DNA of 64,000 nt from Hydrogenophaga taeniospiralis CCUG 15921 (GCF_001592305.1 NZ_BCWR01000015.1:62001-126000), one strand, 5' to 3'; shown: positions 9,803-19,725, numbered from the stretch's first letter. The notes: generated by a model from the letters alone, not told the origin. Translations and numbers: made by a program.

Positions 9803-10065
9803 GGAGCGTGGGGGCTCAGAGATCCGGCGCCGGGCCGCCCCGAGCCGGATCAGCCCCCCTGGGGGGCAGCAACCCGCGCAGCGGCGGAGCGTGGGGGCTC
9901 AGAGATCCGGCGTCGGGCCGCCCCAAGCCGGATCAGCCCCCTGGGGGGCAGCGACCCGCGCAGCGGCGGAGCGTGGGGGCTCAGAGATCCGGCGCCGGGC
10001 CGCCCCAAGCCGGATCAGCCCCCTGGGGGGCAGCGACCCGCGCAGCGGCGGAGCGTGGGGGCTCA
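9803..10065. repeat. 82-bp tandem repeat, three full copies plus a 16-bp partial
   Basis: Copies start at 9803, 9886, 9968 and 10050; the first is 83 bp because of one extra C. The unit is nearly identical between copies, with a few substitutions. It contains GC-rich inverted segments (CCGGCGCCGGGCC, CCCCCTGGGGGG). The array fills the whole space between the convergent genes nagZ and the Lon-domain gene, and the partial copy includes the stop codon of the latter. Read in the direction of the Lon-domain gene it resembles the dispersed hairpin repeats elsewhere in the window. Confidence 0.95.
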
Positions 10066-10737
10066 TCTCTCCACGCCGATCTTGTCCAGCAGGTCGGAGA
10101 TCAACTCCAGTCGCAGCAACGGGTTGTCCAGCGACATCAGGCGGTGCTTGAGCTCGGCCGGTGCCGGCAGCAGCTCGGCCCAGCGGTTGGCCACCCAGCC
10201 GCAGTCGTTCCAGTGGTAGGGCGGCTGCAGTGGCACTTCGTTCATGCCCTGTGGGTCACGCTCCCGCAGGTTGTGCAGCAGGCGCTGCAGCGCATCGCGG
10301 GTAGGCACCAGGTGCTCTGGCACCGGAATCACGGGTTCGGCCGGGTCGAGCCGCACGTCGGCCACCCACAGGCCATGCGGCAACTGGTGGCTGCGGGTCA
10401 CCTGGAAGCGCTGCAGGCCGCGGCAATGGATCATCAGCAAACCGGGCTGGGGCCGCTCCAGCTGTTCGATCTGCGCCAGCGTGCCCACCGGGTAAAACAC
10501 CTCCCGGGTGAAGGCCGCGCCACCGGGTGCCGCGTTCGGGTCGATGCGGCGCACTTCCTCGCCTTCGGACAGGCACACCACGCCAAACGGTGCCCCCGCC
10601 TTGTGGCAGCGGCCGATCATGTCAAGGTAGCGCACCTCGAAGATGCGCAGTGGCATCCAGCCGCCCGGAAACAGGACGGTCTGCAAGGGGAACAGGGGCA
10701 GCAGCGAGAGCGTGAGCGCTGCGGGTTCGGGACTCAA
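10063..10737 (-). CDS. Lon-protease substrate-binding-domain protein
   Basis: 224-residue stand-alone LON N-terminal (substrate-binding) domain, with neither AAA nor protease part. It starts [23 protein letters not shown], the hallmark of the family, followed by RYLDMIGRC and [10 protein letters not shown]. Function is not established; such proteins may bind misfolded or regulatory proteins. The likely start is a TTG that overlaps the accD stop, so it is probably translated from the accD message. In many proteobacteria folC follows accD; here it does not. Confidence 0.88.
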   Translation of the reverse strand: MSPEPAALTLSLLPLFPLQTVLFPGGWMPLRIFEVRYLDMIGRCHKAGAPFGVVCLSEGEEVRRIDPNAAPGGAAFTREVFYPVGTLAQIEQLERPQPGLLMIHCRGLQRFQVTRSHQLPHGLWVADVRLDPAEPVIPVPEHLVPTRDALQRLLHNLRERDPQGMNEVPLQPPYHWNDCGWVANRWAELLPAPAELKHRLMSLDNPLLRLELISDLLDKIGVER

Positions 10738-11612
10738 TCGCTGACCACCGCGTCCGCGCTCTGACGCTGCAGCATGGCCAGCGTGTTGGCGACGGTGGTG
10801 CGCAATTCCCGGCGGTCGCAGATGAAGTCCACCGCGCCCTTGGTTTGCAGGAACTCGGCGCGCTGGAAGCCCTCGGGCAGTTTCACGCGCACGGTGTTTT
10901 CAATCACCCGCGGGCCGGCAAAGCCGATCAGGGCCTTGGGTTCCGCGATCACCACGTCGCCCAGGAAGGCGAAGCCAGCGGACACGCCGCCCATGGTGGG
11001 GTCGGTGAGCACGCTGATGTAGGGCAGCCCCTTTTTCGCCAGGCGGGTGAGCGAAGCATTGGTCTTGGCCATCTGCATGAGCGAGAGCAGGCCCTCCTGC
11101 ATGCGCGCGCCACCGGTGGCGGTGAAGCAGACGAAGGGCACCTTCTGCGCGATGGCCTCTTCCACGCCACGCACGAAGCGCTCGCCCACCACGGAGCCCA
11201 TGGAGCCACCCATGAAGTCGAACTCGAAACAGGCCACCACCAGACTGACGCCCTGCACCGCACCGCCCACGACGATCAGCGCATCGGTTTCACCGGTGGA
11301 TTCAAGCGCCTCTTTCAGGCGTTCGGGGTATTTGCGGCTGTCCTTGAACTTCAGCGCATCGACCGGCAGCACTTCCTGCCCGATTTCGTAACGGCCTTCG
11401 GCGTCCAGAAAGGCGTTGAGCCGCGCCCGGGCCCCAATGCGGTGGTGGTGGCTGCAATGCGGGCAGACGTTCTGGTTCTTCTCCAGATCGTTCTTGTAGA
11501 GCACGGCCTCGCAGCTCGGACACTTGATCCACAGGCCTTCGGGCACGCTGCGGCGCTCGGTCGGGTCGGTGTGGGTGATCTTCGGGGGCAGCAGTTTTTC
11601 GAGCCAGGACAT
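10734..11612 (-). CDS. accD: Acetyl-CoA carboxylase carboxyltransferase subunit beta
   Basis: With AccA it moves the carboxyl group from carboxybiotin to acetyl-CoA, giving malonyl-CoA for fatty-acid synthesis. The N-terminal zinc ribbon has two Cys pairs (CPSC near residue 31, CPHC near 50). The crotonase-like domain follows with [12 protein letters not shown] and [16 protein letters not shown]. 292 residues. It lies 92 bp downstream of trpA in the common trpFBA-accD order. Confidence 0.96.
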   Translation of the reverse strand: MSWLEKLLPPKITHTDPTERRSVPEGLWIKCPSCEAVLYKNDLEKNQNVCPHCSHHHRIGARARLNAFLDAEGRYEIGQEVLPVDALKFKDSRKYPERLKEALESTGETDALIVVGGAVQGVSLVVACFEFDFMGGSMGSVVGERFVRGVEEAIAQKVPFVCFTATGGARMQEGLLSLMQMAKTNASLTRLAKKGLPYISVLTDPTMGGVSAGFAFLGDVVIAEPKALIGFAGPRVIENTVRVKLPEGFQRAEFLQTKGAVDFICDRRELRTTVANTLAMLQRQSADAVVSD

Positions 11613-11704
11613 ACGGGTTCTCCTTAACGACGGCGAATTAAACCATGCAGTGGGGGGTGGGCGCGATCCGCCGCTGGACCGTTCTCACCCCCGGGAGGCC
11701 ATGC

Positions 11705-12514
11705 TCAGGCGTCGAGCGCCTTGCGGATGGTGCGCAGGAAATGGGCCGCCACCGCCACCACTTTTTCGTGCGGTTCGTCCTCGATCAATTGAATGATCTT
11801 GCTGCCGATCACCACCGCGTCGGCGCTCTTTCCGATGGCTTTGGCCGTTTCGGCATCACGGATGCCAAAACCCACCCCCACCGGGATGCCAACGTGCGCA
11901 CGGATGCGCGGCAGCATGGCCTCCACCTGGCCCACGTCCAGCGTACCGGCGCCGGTCACGCCCTTGAGCGAGACGTAGTACACATAACCACTGGCCACAC
12001 GCGCCACCTGCGCCATGCGCTCCTCGGTGGAGGTGGGGGCCAGCAGGAAGATCAGGTCCATGTCGGCGGCACGCAGGGCGGCGGCGAAGTCCTCACACTC
12101 TTCGGGCGGGTAGTCCACCACCAGCACACCGTCCACACCTGCGGCCGATGCGTCGCGAACGAAGCTGCCGCCGCCGTGTTTTTGGTCGTAGCGTTCGATC
12201 GGGTTGGCGTAACCCATCAGCACGACCGGGGTGGTGGTGTTGCGCTCGCGGAAGGTTTTCACCATCGCGATGACCTGGGTGAGGCCAATGCCCAACGCCA
12301 GTGCGCGGTCGCCCGCCCGCTGGATTACCGGACCATCGGCAGATGGGTCGGAAAACGGCACACCGAGTTCGATGACGTCGGCGCCGGCCTCGACCATGCC
12401 GTGCATCAGATCGGGCGTGATGTCGGCATAGGGGAAACCGGCGGTGACGAAAGGGACCAGCGCCTTGCGGTTCTGCGCCTTGAGGTCGGTAAAGGTCTTT
12501 TCGATGCGGCTCAT
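11705..12514 (-). CDS. trpA: Tryptophan synthase alpha subunit
   Basis: Cleaves indole-3-glycerol phosphate to indole and glyceraldehyde 3-phosphate; indole is channelled to TrpB. The signature [15 protein letters not shown] includes the active-site Asp near residue 60, and the catalytic Glu is in the [10 protein letters not shown] strand. [12 protein letters not shown] and GVGFGIRD build the phosphate site. 269 residues. Its ATG overlaps the trpB stop, so the 1:1 subunits are translationally coupled. Confidence 0.97.
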   Translation of the reverse strand: MSRIEKTFTDLKAQNRKALVPFVTAGFPYADITPDLMHGMVEAGADVIELGVPFSDPSADGPVIQRAGDRALALGIGLTQVIAMVKTFRERNTTTPVVLMGYANPIERYDQKHGGGSFVRDASAAGVDGVLVVDYPPEECEDFAAALRAADMDLIFLLAPTSTEERMAQVARVASGYVYYVSLKGVTGAGTLDVGQVEAMLPRIRAHVGIPVGVGFGIRDAETAKAIGKSADAVVIGSKIIQLIEDEPHEKVVAVAAHFLRTIRKALDA

Positions 12515-13800
12515 TTGGTCACCTTGATGGTGGCGGTGGCGTCGCCACCCTTGACCGACTGCCCGCGGCAGCTCGGGCGGCAGTAGAAGTCGGCTTGGGA
12601 CAGGTCGGCCACGGTGCCAATGTCCTTGTCGCCACGGCCGGAGAGATTGACCAGGATCGACTGGTCAGGCCGCATGGTTTTGGCCAGCTTCATGGCGTAG
12701 GCCACGGCATGGCTCGATTCCAGCGCCGGGATGATGCCCTCGGTGCGACAGAGGTAGTGGAAGGCTTCCAGCGCCTCGGCGTCGGTGATGCCTACGTATT
12801 CGGCGCGGCCGATGTCTTTCAGGAACGCGTGTTCGGGGCCGACGCCGGGGTAGTCCAGTCCGGCGCTCACGCTGTGGGTTTCGGTGACCTGGCCGTTGTC
12901 GTCCTGCAGTACATAGGTGCGGTTGCCGTGCAGCACGCCGGGGCTGCCCTTCTGGATGGAGGCCGAGTGCTTGCCACTCTCCAGGCCTTCACCGGCGGCC
13001 TCCACGCCGATCAGGCGTGTGGCGGTGTGGTCGATGTAGGGGTAGAAGATGCCCATGGCGTTGCTGCCACCACCTACACAGGCCACCACCACATCGGGTT
13101 GTTCGCCGGTGCAGCCAGCGGCTTTGAGCATCTCGGGCATTTGCACCAGGCATTCATCGCCGATCACGCTCTGGAAGTCGCGCACCATCATGGGGTAGGG
13201 GTGCGGGCCGGCCACGGTGCCGATGATGTAGAAGGTGTTGTCCACGTTGGCGACCCAGTCGCGCATGGCGTCGTTGAGCGCGTCCTTGAGCGTCTTGCTG
13301 CCGCTTTCCACCGGCACCACGGTGGCACCGAGCAGCTTCATGCGGTAGACGTTGGGGCTTTGGCGCTTCACGTCTTCGCTGCCCATGTAGACCACGCATT
13401 CCAGGCCGTAACGGGCGCAGATGGTGGCCGTGGCCACGCCGTGCTGGCCGGCGCCCGTCTCGGCGATGATGCGCGGCTTGCCCATGCGCCTGGCGAGCAT
13501 GGCCTGGCCGATGACGTTGTTGATCTTGTGCGCACCGGTGTGGTTGAGATCTTCGCGCTTCAGGAAGATCTGGGCGCCACCCTGCTCACGGCTCATGCGC
13601 GCGGCGTGGTAGACCGGGCTGGGTCGACCCACGAAGTGCGCGAGTTCGCTCTTGAACTCGGCGATGAAGTCCGGGTCGTGCTGGTATTTCGCGTACGCGG
13701 CCTTCAGCTCGTTGATGGCGTGCGTGAGGGTTTCGCTCACGAAACTGCCGCCGTAGATGCCGAAGTGGCCGCTGGCGTCGGGTTGCTGGTAGGTGTCCAT
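12511..13800 (-). CDS. trpB: Tryptophan synthase beta subunit
   Basis: PLP enzyme that joins indole and serine to make tryptophan. The PLP Lys is in HTGAHKINN near residue 87; the phosphate cup is [19 protein letters not shown] and [10 protein letters not shown] are also standard. At 429 residues it exceeds the usual 400 or so, by a C-terminal tail of about 25 residues with a CRPSCRGQS stretch after the normal end; I recall similar tails in relatives but cannot check. It is 45 bp after trpF. Confidence 0.97.
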   Translation of the reverse strand: MDTYQQPDASGHFGIYGGSFVSETLTHAINELKAAYAKYQHDPDFIAEFKSELAHFVGRPSPVYHAARMSREQGGAQIFLKREDLNHTGAHKINNVIGQAMLARRMGKPRIIAETGAGQHGVATATICARYGLECVVYMGSEDVKRQSPNVYRMKLLGATVVPVESGSKTLKDALNDAMRDWVANVDNTFYIIGTVAGPHPYPMMVRDFQSVIGDECLVQMPEMLKAAGCTGEQPDVVVACVGGGSNAMGIFYPYIDHTATRLIGVEAAGEGLESGKHSASIQKGSPGVLHGNRTYVLQDDNGQVTETHSVSAGLDYPGVGPEHAFLKDIGRAEYVGITDAEALEAFHYLCRTEGIIPALESSHAVAYAMKLAKTMRPDQSILVNLSGRGDKDIGTVADLSQADFYCRPSCRGQSVKGGDATATIKVTK

Positions 13801-13845
13801 GGGGTGTTCTCGGTTCGATGGCCCGAGCGGCCCCGTCGGTGGGGC

Positions 13846-14523
13846 TCAGCTGGGGCTGGATAACAGCGTGTCGGCCGCCCGCACGGCGGCCACGAAGGCG
13901 AGCATCTTGTCGGGGTCCTTGATGCCTTTGGCGGCTTCGACCCCGGAGCTCACGTCAACGGCCCAGGGCCGTACGCGGCTGATGCCATCGGTCACGTTTG
14001 CAGGCGTGAGTCCACCAGACAAAACGAGGCGAGAGCTGGCGTTTAGAAGCGGATGTGACCAATTGAATGCTGTCCAGTCGAAGGAAAGACCACCGCCACC
14101 AAAACCCTCGACATGGGCGTCGAGCAGGATGGCCTGGGCGGCGGCGAAGTCCTGCCCGTATTTTAGAAGATCGAAGGCTGCGCCGTCAGGGCCGGGGGGA
14201 ATGCGCGCGGCGCGCAGAAACGGCCTGGCGGCGGCGGCACAGTCGGCGGGCGTCTCGTCGCCATGGAACTGCAGCAGGGCGTTGGGCACGGCCGAGAGGC
14301 CCTGAGCGATGTATTCGGGGCTGGCGTTGACGAACAGCAGTACCGGCGTGACGAAGGGGGGCAGGTGGCGTGCGAGCTCAGCCGCGCGCTCGGGCGGGAC
14401 GAATCGCGGACTCTTGGGGTATAGCACGAACCCGATCGCATCGGCGCCAGCCTGCACGGCGGCGTCCACGTCGGTTTCGCGGGTCAATCCACAGATCTTG
14501 ATGCGGGTGCGGTGCAGGGGCAT
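13846..14523 (-). CDS. trpF: Phosphoribosylanthranilate isomerase
   Basis: Amadori rearrangement of phosphoribosylanthranilate, third step of tryptophan synthesis. A (beta-alpha)8 barrel begins TRIKICGLTRETD (catalytic Cys) and contains GFVLYPKSPRFV, LLQFHGDE and LSGGLTPANV; the catalytic Asp is in WAVDVSSGVE. 225 residues from the ATG at 14523; an upstream in-frame start would run into truA and adds nothing conserved. truA-trpF-trpB-trpA is the common proteobacterial order. Confidence 0.95.
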   Translation of the reverse strand: MPLHRTRIKICGLTRETDVDAAVQAGADAIGFVLYPKSPRFVPPERAAELARHLPPFVTPVLLFVNASPEYIAQGLSAVPNALLQFHGDETPADCAAAARPFLRAARIPPGPDGAAFDLLKYGQDFAAAQAILLDAHVEGFGGGGLSFDWTAFNWSHPLLNASSRLVLSGGLTPANVTDGISRVRPWAVDVSSGVEAAKGIKDPDKMLAFVAAVRAADTLLSSPS

Positions 14524-14545
14524 GGCGCGAAACCGTCTGCCCTCG

Positions 14546-15346
14546 CTAGGGCAACCAATCAAAAGCGGGTGTGCGGGTCGGCAAATTCAGCGATTCATCG
14601 TACACCGGCCCAAGGAAATACAGGCCGTCCGGAGAAAAGGTGGGCGCAGCGGCGTCCCGGCTCTTCGCGGCCAGCACCTCGGCCATCCAGTCGGGGGGGC
14701 GTCTGCCGCTACCGATCATGATCAGGCAACCCATGATGTTGCGGATCATGTGGTGCAGGAAGGCCGATGCCTCGAATTCGAAGCGCCAGTATGCACCGCG
14801 CCGGGAGATGTCCACGCGCAGCATCTGCTTGACGGGGCTGTGGGCCTGGCAGGCCGAGGCCCGAAACGAGGTGAAGTCGTGTTCACCGAGCAGTGACTGG
14901 GCGGCCCGCTCCATCGCGTCGAGTTGCAGTGGGCGGAACACCCACCCTACCCGGCCGGCATCCACGCTGGGGCGCACCGGAGACTCCAGCAGCACATACG
15001 CATAGCGACGTGAGCGCGCACTGGCGCGGGCATGAAAGCTGTGAGGCACCTGACGCGCCCACTGCACCGCGATGTCGGGTGGCAGAAAGCGGTTGGTGCC
15101 ACGGATCCAGGCGGTTTCCGGTCGGTCCAGCGCGCAGTCGAAATGCACCACCTGCATGAGTCCGTGCACACCGGCGTCGGTGCGGCCAGCACACAGGGTG
15201 GAGATACCGTCCAGCGCGGTGAATTGGGTCAGCGCCAGCTCCAGACGGTCCTGCACGGTACGCCCACTGGGCTGGCTCTGCCAGCCATCGTAGGCCTGTC
15301 CGTGGTAGCTGACGCCCAACGCGATCCGTGCAGCCTCAGGCGCCAT
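14546..15346 (-). CDS. truA: tRNA pseudouridine(38-40) synthase
   Basis: Makes pseudouridine at positions 38-40 of the tRNA anticodon stem. The catalytic Asp is in CAGRTDAGVHG near residue 55; the N-terminus ARIALGVSYHGQAYDGWQ and the later FLHHMIRNIMGCL are family features. I use the ATG at 15346 (266 residues) because conserved sequence begins six residues later; a TTG at 15397 would add 17 poorly conserved residues. Confidence 0.94.
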   Translation of the reverse strand: MAPEAARIALGVSYHGQAYDGWQSQPSGRTVQDRLELALTQFTALDGISTLCAGRTDAGVHGLMQVVHFDCALDRPETAWIRGTNRFLPPDIAVQWARQVPHSFHARASARSRRYAYVLLESPVRPSVDAGRVGWVFRPLQLDAMERAAQSLLGEHDFTSFRASACQAHSPVKQMLRVDISRRGAYWRFEFEASAFLHHMIRNIMGCLIMIGSGRRPPDWMAEVLAAKSRDAAAPTFSPDGLYFLGPVYDESLNLPTRTPAFDWLP

Positions 15347-15415
15347 CTCAGACCGCTGGTCTGACGATGGTGGAAGGCTGGGCAGCTCGGTTGTCAATCG
15401 ACGGAGGGCGACACG

Positions 15416-18139
15416 TCAGGTGAGATCGGCGAGGAAGGTGCTGGCCTTGTTCTTGAGTGTTCCCGATGCCTCGGCCAGCACTTCTTCGGCCAACGACCGG
15501 GCTCCCTCCAGATCGCCGATGGCGCGAAACTCTTCAGCCAGCGAGAGCTTGGTCACCAGGGGATTTTCTTCGGTCAGCGCACCCAGCTCGGAGGGTGCCG
15601 TGTTGGGAGCGTCGTCCAGATCCAGCGTGATCTCGTTGAGATCGAACGACAGCATCTCGGGTGCCGCCGGGGCGGTCGCAGCGCGCGGCACCGTTGCAGG
15701 CTTTTGGGGTTCGTCCGAACCGAAATCGGGCAGGATTTCGTTGTCGTCGAAGGCAGACACTTCGTTCTTCGACGGCATCTGCGCGCCGTTGTTTGCAGTG
15801 GGCGCCGCTGTCGCGCGGGTGAGTGGCGCGGGTTCCGACGGAAAGTCCAGGTCAAAGTCCATGGACATGGACGAAGGCCCCGCTTTGTCCTCTACCGATC
15901 GGGTGAGGGCCTCGGTTTCGTTGAGATCGTCCAGCGCGGACATGGCCTCGCTGGGTTGGGCCGCCGGTGGGGTGGCTTGCAGCATAGCCAGCGATGATGG
16001 GACGCCTTGAGAAGCGTCCAGATCGAGATCGAGATCCAGATCGAGGTCGGTGTTCAGATCGGCGCCGGGACCGTCCTGTTGCGTCAGCGTGCTGCTGGCG
16101 AAAGGAATGGTGTTGTTGGACGATCCTCCCGCCGAGCCACCGCCCTTGACCACCGGGCTTCCGCCTGGTTGGTACAGGGGGTTGTTGGGGTCCAGCTCCT
16201 TGCCCAGCTCACAAGCGTGTTCCCATTCGGAGCCTATGCCTTGGGTGAGACCATAGGCCTCGGTGGCGACGACCTCAAAAGCCTTGGCATCGCGCCGCTT
16301 GGCATAGATTTCGAGCAGCTTGTTGTGAATGGCCACGCGGGTGGGCGCGCTGCGCATGGCTTCCTTGAGGATCTCCTCGGCCTGCAGGTCGCGGCCATAG
16401 GCCAGGTAAACATCGGCTTCGGCCACCGGATCCACGTCCCCGGCTGCATCGAGCTGGCTGGGCGAATACACCATCGATGAGCCCGATGCCGTGGCTTCGG
16501 CAGTGTCGATGCGCTGGCCACCGCTGGAGCCAAAGAACGAGTCGGGCTGAAGGCGGCTTTCCAAGAAGGAACTGTCCACACCAACGCTCTTCTTGCGCTG
16601 GCGCATGCGGTAGAAACCCAGACCGGCCAGCAAGGCCAGCAAGGCACCAGCACCTGGCAACACGAACGGGTTGTCAAGCAACTGATCGACGAACGAGGGT
16701 TCTTCAACCGCAGGGGCCGGTGCCGGCGGGGGTGGCTTGCTCGCGGCAGGCGCAGGGGCGGGTACCGGGGCAGGAGCCGGTTCGGTGGTGGGGGCTGGCG
16801 CCTCCGGTGCCGAAGGTTCGGCTGCCACGGGAGCGGGCGCCGTGATCGCGCCGGCGTCCGGTGCGGGCTGGGCAGGCGCTGCGGCGGGGCTGGACGGGGA
16901 GGCCGCAGGTGCGGCGGGGGCCGCAGGACTGAGCTTGCCCAACTCCTCGATGTTGCGGGAGAGTTCGGCAACACGTGTAGAGGCTTCTTTGGCCTGACGT
17001 TCCTGGGCGATCGCGTCTTCTTTGGCGGTTTGCGCAGGCGTGGCACCTTTGGACAGGGTCAGCTTGTCCTGGGTGGGGGCCTCTGGCTTCTTGTCCTCCA
17101 CTTCGGCCTGAACGCGACCGGTGTCCTGCCGATCCGCGGTGCCCACGTCGGCGTCGGGCACGGTACCGGCCAGACGACGGCGGAATTCGTTGAAGTCACG
17201 GCTCTGGGCCGCGATGATCTGGCGTGCTTCGTTGGCGGGCACCGCGCTGGCGGTCGCCTCGGCGGGCATGTCCAGCACGGCACCGGCCTTGATGCGGTTG
17301 ACGTTGTTCCCGATGAAGGCCTTGGGGTTGGCGCGCAACATGGCCACCAGCATCTGGTCCAGCGACACATTGGCCGGGCGGTGGTCTGCGGCAAGTCGGC
17401 CGGCCGTGTCGCCGGGCTGGACACGCACCTGGGTCTCACCGCTCGGTTCGGACGCTGGTGCTGGGCTCGGGGTGGCAGGCGCTGGCGCCGGGCGCGCGGC
17501 CTGAGCGGGTGGGGAGGCCGGAGCGGCGGCCGGGGGTTGCCCCGATGGTGCAGCGCCAACGGCCGCAGGCGGCACGACAGGTCGTGCGGATGGGGGAGGC
17601 ACCTGCGATGGCCGTGGTTGGGCAGAAACGCCCGGAGCGAGTGGGGCCGCAGCGGCCGGGCGCAGGTTGGGAGGATCAAACAGCAGGGTGTAGTCGCGAA
17701 CGATGCGACCGGAAGCCCAGTTGGCTTCCAGAATCATGTCCATGAACGGTTCGTTCACCGGGCGGCCGCCGGACAACCGCAAGAAGGAACGACCGTCTGG
17801 TCGCCGTTCCAGACTGACGCGCAGGTCGCTCAGGGCGGGATTGAACTCCATGCCCGCGGCGCGAAAAGCGTCGCCAGGGGCCAGACCGACCCGCAGGCTG
17901 GCCGCCTCTTCGGCGGAGATTTCAGGCACATCAATTTCGGCTCTCAGGGGTTCCCCAAGGGCCGACTGCACCACGATGCGGCCCAGCGCCAACGCTTGGG
18001 CGTCGCCATGCTGCGTCAGGCTGATGCACAACACCGCCGCCGCTGCAACCGCATGTAACCGCGCGAGACCACGCTCGCTGGGATTTCGGGGGTGGGCGGG
18101 CGTGTGTTGGGATGGGGTGTGGCGGGTGTGAATGGGCAC
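15416..18139 (-). CDS. fimV: FimV/HubP-type polar scaffold protein
   Basis: Large cell-wall-linked membrane protein of 907 residues. Relatives organise cell poles, type IV pili and twitching in Pseudomonas and Vibrio. A signal-like segment lies near residues 28-48. The FimV N-terminal domain follows (LGRIVVQSALGEPLRAEIDV), then a LysM-like peptidoglycan-binding region near 235-295, a long Pro/Ala-rich linker, one membrane segment near 490-510 (PGAGALLALLAGLGFYRM), TPR-like helices, an acidic stretch with alternating Asp-Leu near 697-706, and the conserved C-terminal helix AEEFRAIGDLEGARSLAEE. The start is GTG with a GAGG just upstream. Confidence 0.93.
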   Translation of the reverse strand: MPIHTRHTPSQHTPAHPRNPSERGLARLHAVAAAAVLCISLTQHGDAQALALGRIVVQSALGEPLRAEIDVPEISAEEAASLRVGLAPGDAFRAAGMEFNPALSDLRVSLERRPDGRSFLRLSGGRPVNEPFMDMILEANWASGRIVRDYTLLFDPPNLRPAAAAPLAPGVSAQPRPSQVPPPSARPVVPPAAVGAAPSGQPPAAAPASPPAQAARPAPAPATPSPAPASEPSGETQVRVQPGDTAGRLAADHRPANVSLDQMLVAMLRANPKAFIGNNVNRIKAGAVLDMPAEATASAVPANEARQIIAAQSRDFNEFRRRLAGTVPDADVGTADRQDTGRVQAEVEDKKPEAPTQDKLTLSKGATPAQTAKEDAIAQERQAKEASTRVAELSRNIEELGKLSPAAPAAPAASPSSPAAAPAQPAPDAGAITAPAPVAAEPSAPEAPAPTTEPAPAPVPAPAPAASKPPPPAPAPAVEEPSFVDQLLDNPFVLPGAGALLALLAGLGFYRMRQRKKSVGVDSSFLESRLQPDSFFGSSGGQRIDTAEATASGSSMVYSPSQLDAAGDVDPVAEADVYLAYGRDLQAEEILKEAMRSAPTRVAIHNKLLEIYAKRRDAKAFEVVATEAYGLTQGIGSEWEHACELGKELDPNNPLYQPGGSPVVKGGGSAGGSSNNTIPFASSTLTQQDGPGADLNTDLDLDLDLDLDASQGVPSSLAMLQATPPAAQPSEAMSALDDLNETEALTRSVEDKAGPSSMSMDFDLDFPSEPAPLTRATAAPTANNGAQMPSKNEVSAFDDNEILPDFGSDEPQKPATVPRAATAPAAPEMLSFDLNEITLDLDDAPNTAPSELGALTEENPLVTKLSLAEEFRAIGDLEGARSLAEEVLAEASGTLKNKASTFLADLT

Positions 18140-18169
18140 ATGAACCTCGACGTAAAAAACCGAGAATTG

Positions 18170-18198
18170 ACCATAACATCAACGCATTACGGTGACAA
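18170..18198 (-). promoter_or_regulatory. Sigma-70 promoter for fimV
   Basis: On the minus strand TTGTCA (18198-18193) and TATGGT (18175-18170) are separated by exactly 17 bp. The predicted start is about 25 nt before the fimV GTG. Confidence 0.6.
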
Positions 18199-18271
18199 GC
18201 TGAGAATTCGCTTGAGTTTCCGGGGCGTCGTTGGCCGAACCGTGAAATCGTACACGCGTTGCAACCACACA

Positions 18272-18299
18272 ACGGGACCGACCCGATCCGCGGTCCCGT
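18272..18299 (-). terminator. Hairpin between asd and fimV
   Basis: ACGGGACCG (18272-18280) pairs with CGGTCCCGT (18291-18299), 9 bp with a 10-nt loop, about 25 bp after the asd stop. There is no T run on the minus strand, so it may be an RNA 3' end or stabiliser rather than an efficient terminator. Confidence 0.35.
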
Positions 18300-18322
18300 C
18301 GGGGTTGTCTCTTGTCACAGTT

Positions 18323-19453
18323 TTATGCACTCAGCAAGATTCGCAGCATGCGACGCAGCGGTTCGGCCGCACCCCACAGCAACTGGTCACCGATGGTGAA
18401 TGCGCCGACATATTCCGGGCCCATGGCCAGCTTGCGGATGCGGCCGACCGGGATCGTCATGGTGCCCGTCACGGCCACCGGCGTCAGATCCTTGATGGTC
18501 GCCTCGCGGTTGTTGGGCACGACTTTGACCCATTCGTTGTCGGCGGCGATCATGGCTTCCAGATCGGCGACTGGAACGTCCTTGCGCAGTTTGAAGGTCA
18601 AGGCCTGGCTGTGGCAGCGCATGGCTCCCACGCGCACGCAGAAGCCGTCCACCGGAATGGCGGCAGAGCCGAAGCCCTCGCCCATGCCGAGAATCTTGTT
18701 GGTCTCGGCCATGCCCTTCCACTCTTCCTTGGACATGCCGTTGCCCAGATCCTTGTCGATCCAGGGAATCAACGAGCCGCCCAGCGGCACGCCGAAGTTG
18801 GCCGTTTCAGAACTGCTCAACGCACGTTGCTTGGCGATCACCTTGCGGTCGATTTCCAGGATGGCGCTCTTGGGGTCGTCCAGCAGGGATTTCACTTCGG
18901 CATTGAGCGTGCCGTACTGCGTGAGCAGCTCGCGCATGTGCTGAGCGCCGCCGCCGGACGCCGCCTGGTAGGTCTGGGTGCTCATCCATTCCACCAGCCC
19001 GGCCTTGTACAGCGCACCCACGCCCATGAGCATGCAGCTGACGGTGCAGTTGCCGCCGACCCAGTTCTTGCCGCCGTTGGCCAGTGCGTCCTTGATCACC
19101 GGCATGTTCACCGGATCCAGGATGATGACGGCGTCTTTTTCCATGCGCAGCGTGGAGGCGGCGTCGATCCAGTGGCCGTTCCAGCCAGCGGCACGCAGTT
19201 TGGGGAACACCTCGCTGGTGTAGTCGCCACCCTGGGCGGTGATGACGATGTCGCAGCGCTTGAGGGCCGCGATGTCGTGCGCATCCTGCAGGGTGGTCTC
19301 GTTCTTCGCCATCGCGGGGGCCTTGCCGCCGGCGTTGGAGGTGGAGAAGAACAGGGGCTCGATCAGGTCGAAGTCTTTTTCCTCGACCATGCGATCCATC
19401 AATACCGAGCCGACCATGCCGCGCCAGCCGACCAAACCAACCAACTTGCTCAT
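18323..19453 (-). CDS. asd: Aspartate-semialdehyde dehydrogenase
   Basis: Reduces aspartyl phosphate to aspartate semialdehyde, the branch point to lysine/diaminopimelate, threonine, isoleucine and methionine. The nucleotide-binding N-terminus is [17 protein letters not shown]; the active-site Cys is in [12 protein letters not shown] near residue 136; [11 protein letters not shown] is also standard. 376 residues. I start at the ATG at 19453, which has GAAAGGG upstream; the frame stays open further upstream but that sequence is not Asd-like. A candidate leader peptide lies 95 bp upstream. Confidence 0.96.
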   Translation of the reverse strand: MSKLVGLVGWRGMVGSVLMDRMVEEKDFDLIEPLFFSTSNAGGKAPAMAKNETTLQDAHDIAALKRCDIVITAQGGDYTSEVFPKLRAAGWNGHWIDAASTLRMEKDAVIILDPVNMPVIKDALANGGKNWVGGNCTVSCMLMGVGALYKAGLVEWMSTQTYQAASGGGAQHMRELLTQYGTLNAEVKSLLDDPKSAILEIDRKVIAKQRALSSSETANFGVPLGGSLIPWIDKDLGNGMSKEEWKGMAETNKILGMGEGFGSAAIPVDGFCVRVGAMRCHSQALTFKLRKDVPVADLEAMIAADNEWVKVVPNNREATIKDLTPVAVTGTMTIPVGRIRKLAMGPEYVGAFTIGDQLLWGAAEPLRRMLRILLSA

Positions 19454-19547
19454 TTCAAACGCCCTTTCAAGTAGATAAACAGGTCCAGACCAGACCGACT
19501 TGCCCGGCTCGTCTGGCCGGGGAGGGCGCACGACGAACCAGGCTGGA

Positions 19548-19649
19548 TCAGCCCTTAATGGTCGTGGTTTTGATGGTGATTGCGCGCGCGACCACACCGG
19601 CCAGGGCGGCGGGTGCATTGTTCGGGTTGAACGGGTGGGCGGCAAACAT
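19548..19649 (-). CDS. Candidate Thr/Ile/Lys-rich leader peptide upstream of asd
   Basis: Frame of 33 codons, ATG at 19649 to TGA at 19548-19550. The peptide ends ...[13 protein letters not shown]: nine of the last eleven residues are Ile, Thr or Lys, which are end products of the pathway that asd feeds. A -10 hexamer TACAAT lies only 8 nt before the ATG, so the message would be leaderless or almost so. Between its stop and asd, CCCGGC/GCCGGG and CCAGAC/GTCTGG can form mutually exclusive hairpins. There is no T run, so any control would more likely act on asd translation or through Rho. It may also be chance; no homolog comparison was possible. Confidence 0.4.
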   Translation of the reverse strand: MFAAHPFNPNNAPAALAGVVARAITIKTTTIKG

Positions 19650-19657
19650 GGTTGGGA

Positions 19658-19686
19658 ATTGTACCGGATGGCCGCTTGGGCGAAAC
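19658..19686 (-). promoter_or_regulatory. Candidate promoter for the asd leader
   Basis: TACAAT on the minus strand at 19663-19658. The -35 region (GTTTCG at 19686-19681, 17-bp spacer) is weak. It lies between the leuB terminator and the leader ATG. Confidence 0.4.
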
Positions 19687-19700
19687 TGACACGCGGGCAC

Positions 19701-19725
19701 AAAAAAAGGCAGCCCGGGGGCTGCC
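19701..19725 (-). terminator. Intrinsic terminator after leuB
   Basis: GGCAGCC/GGCTGCC stem with a short C/G-rich loop (19708-19725), followed on the minus strand by seven T residues (19707-19701), 28 bp after the leuB stop. Confidence 0.88.
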
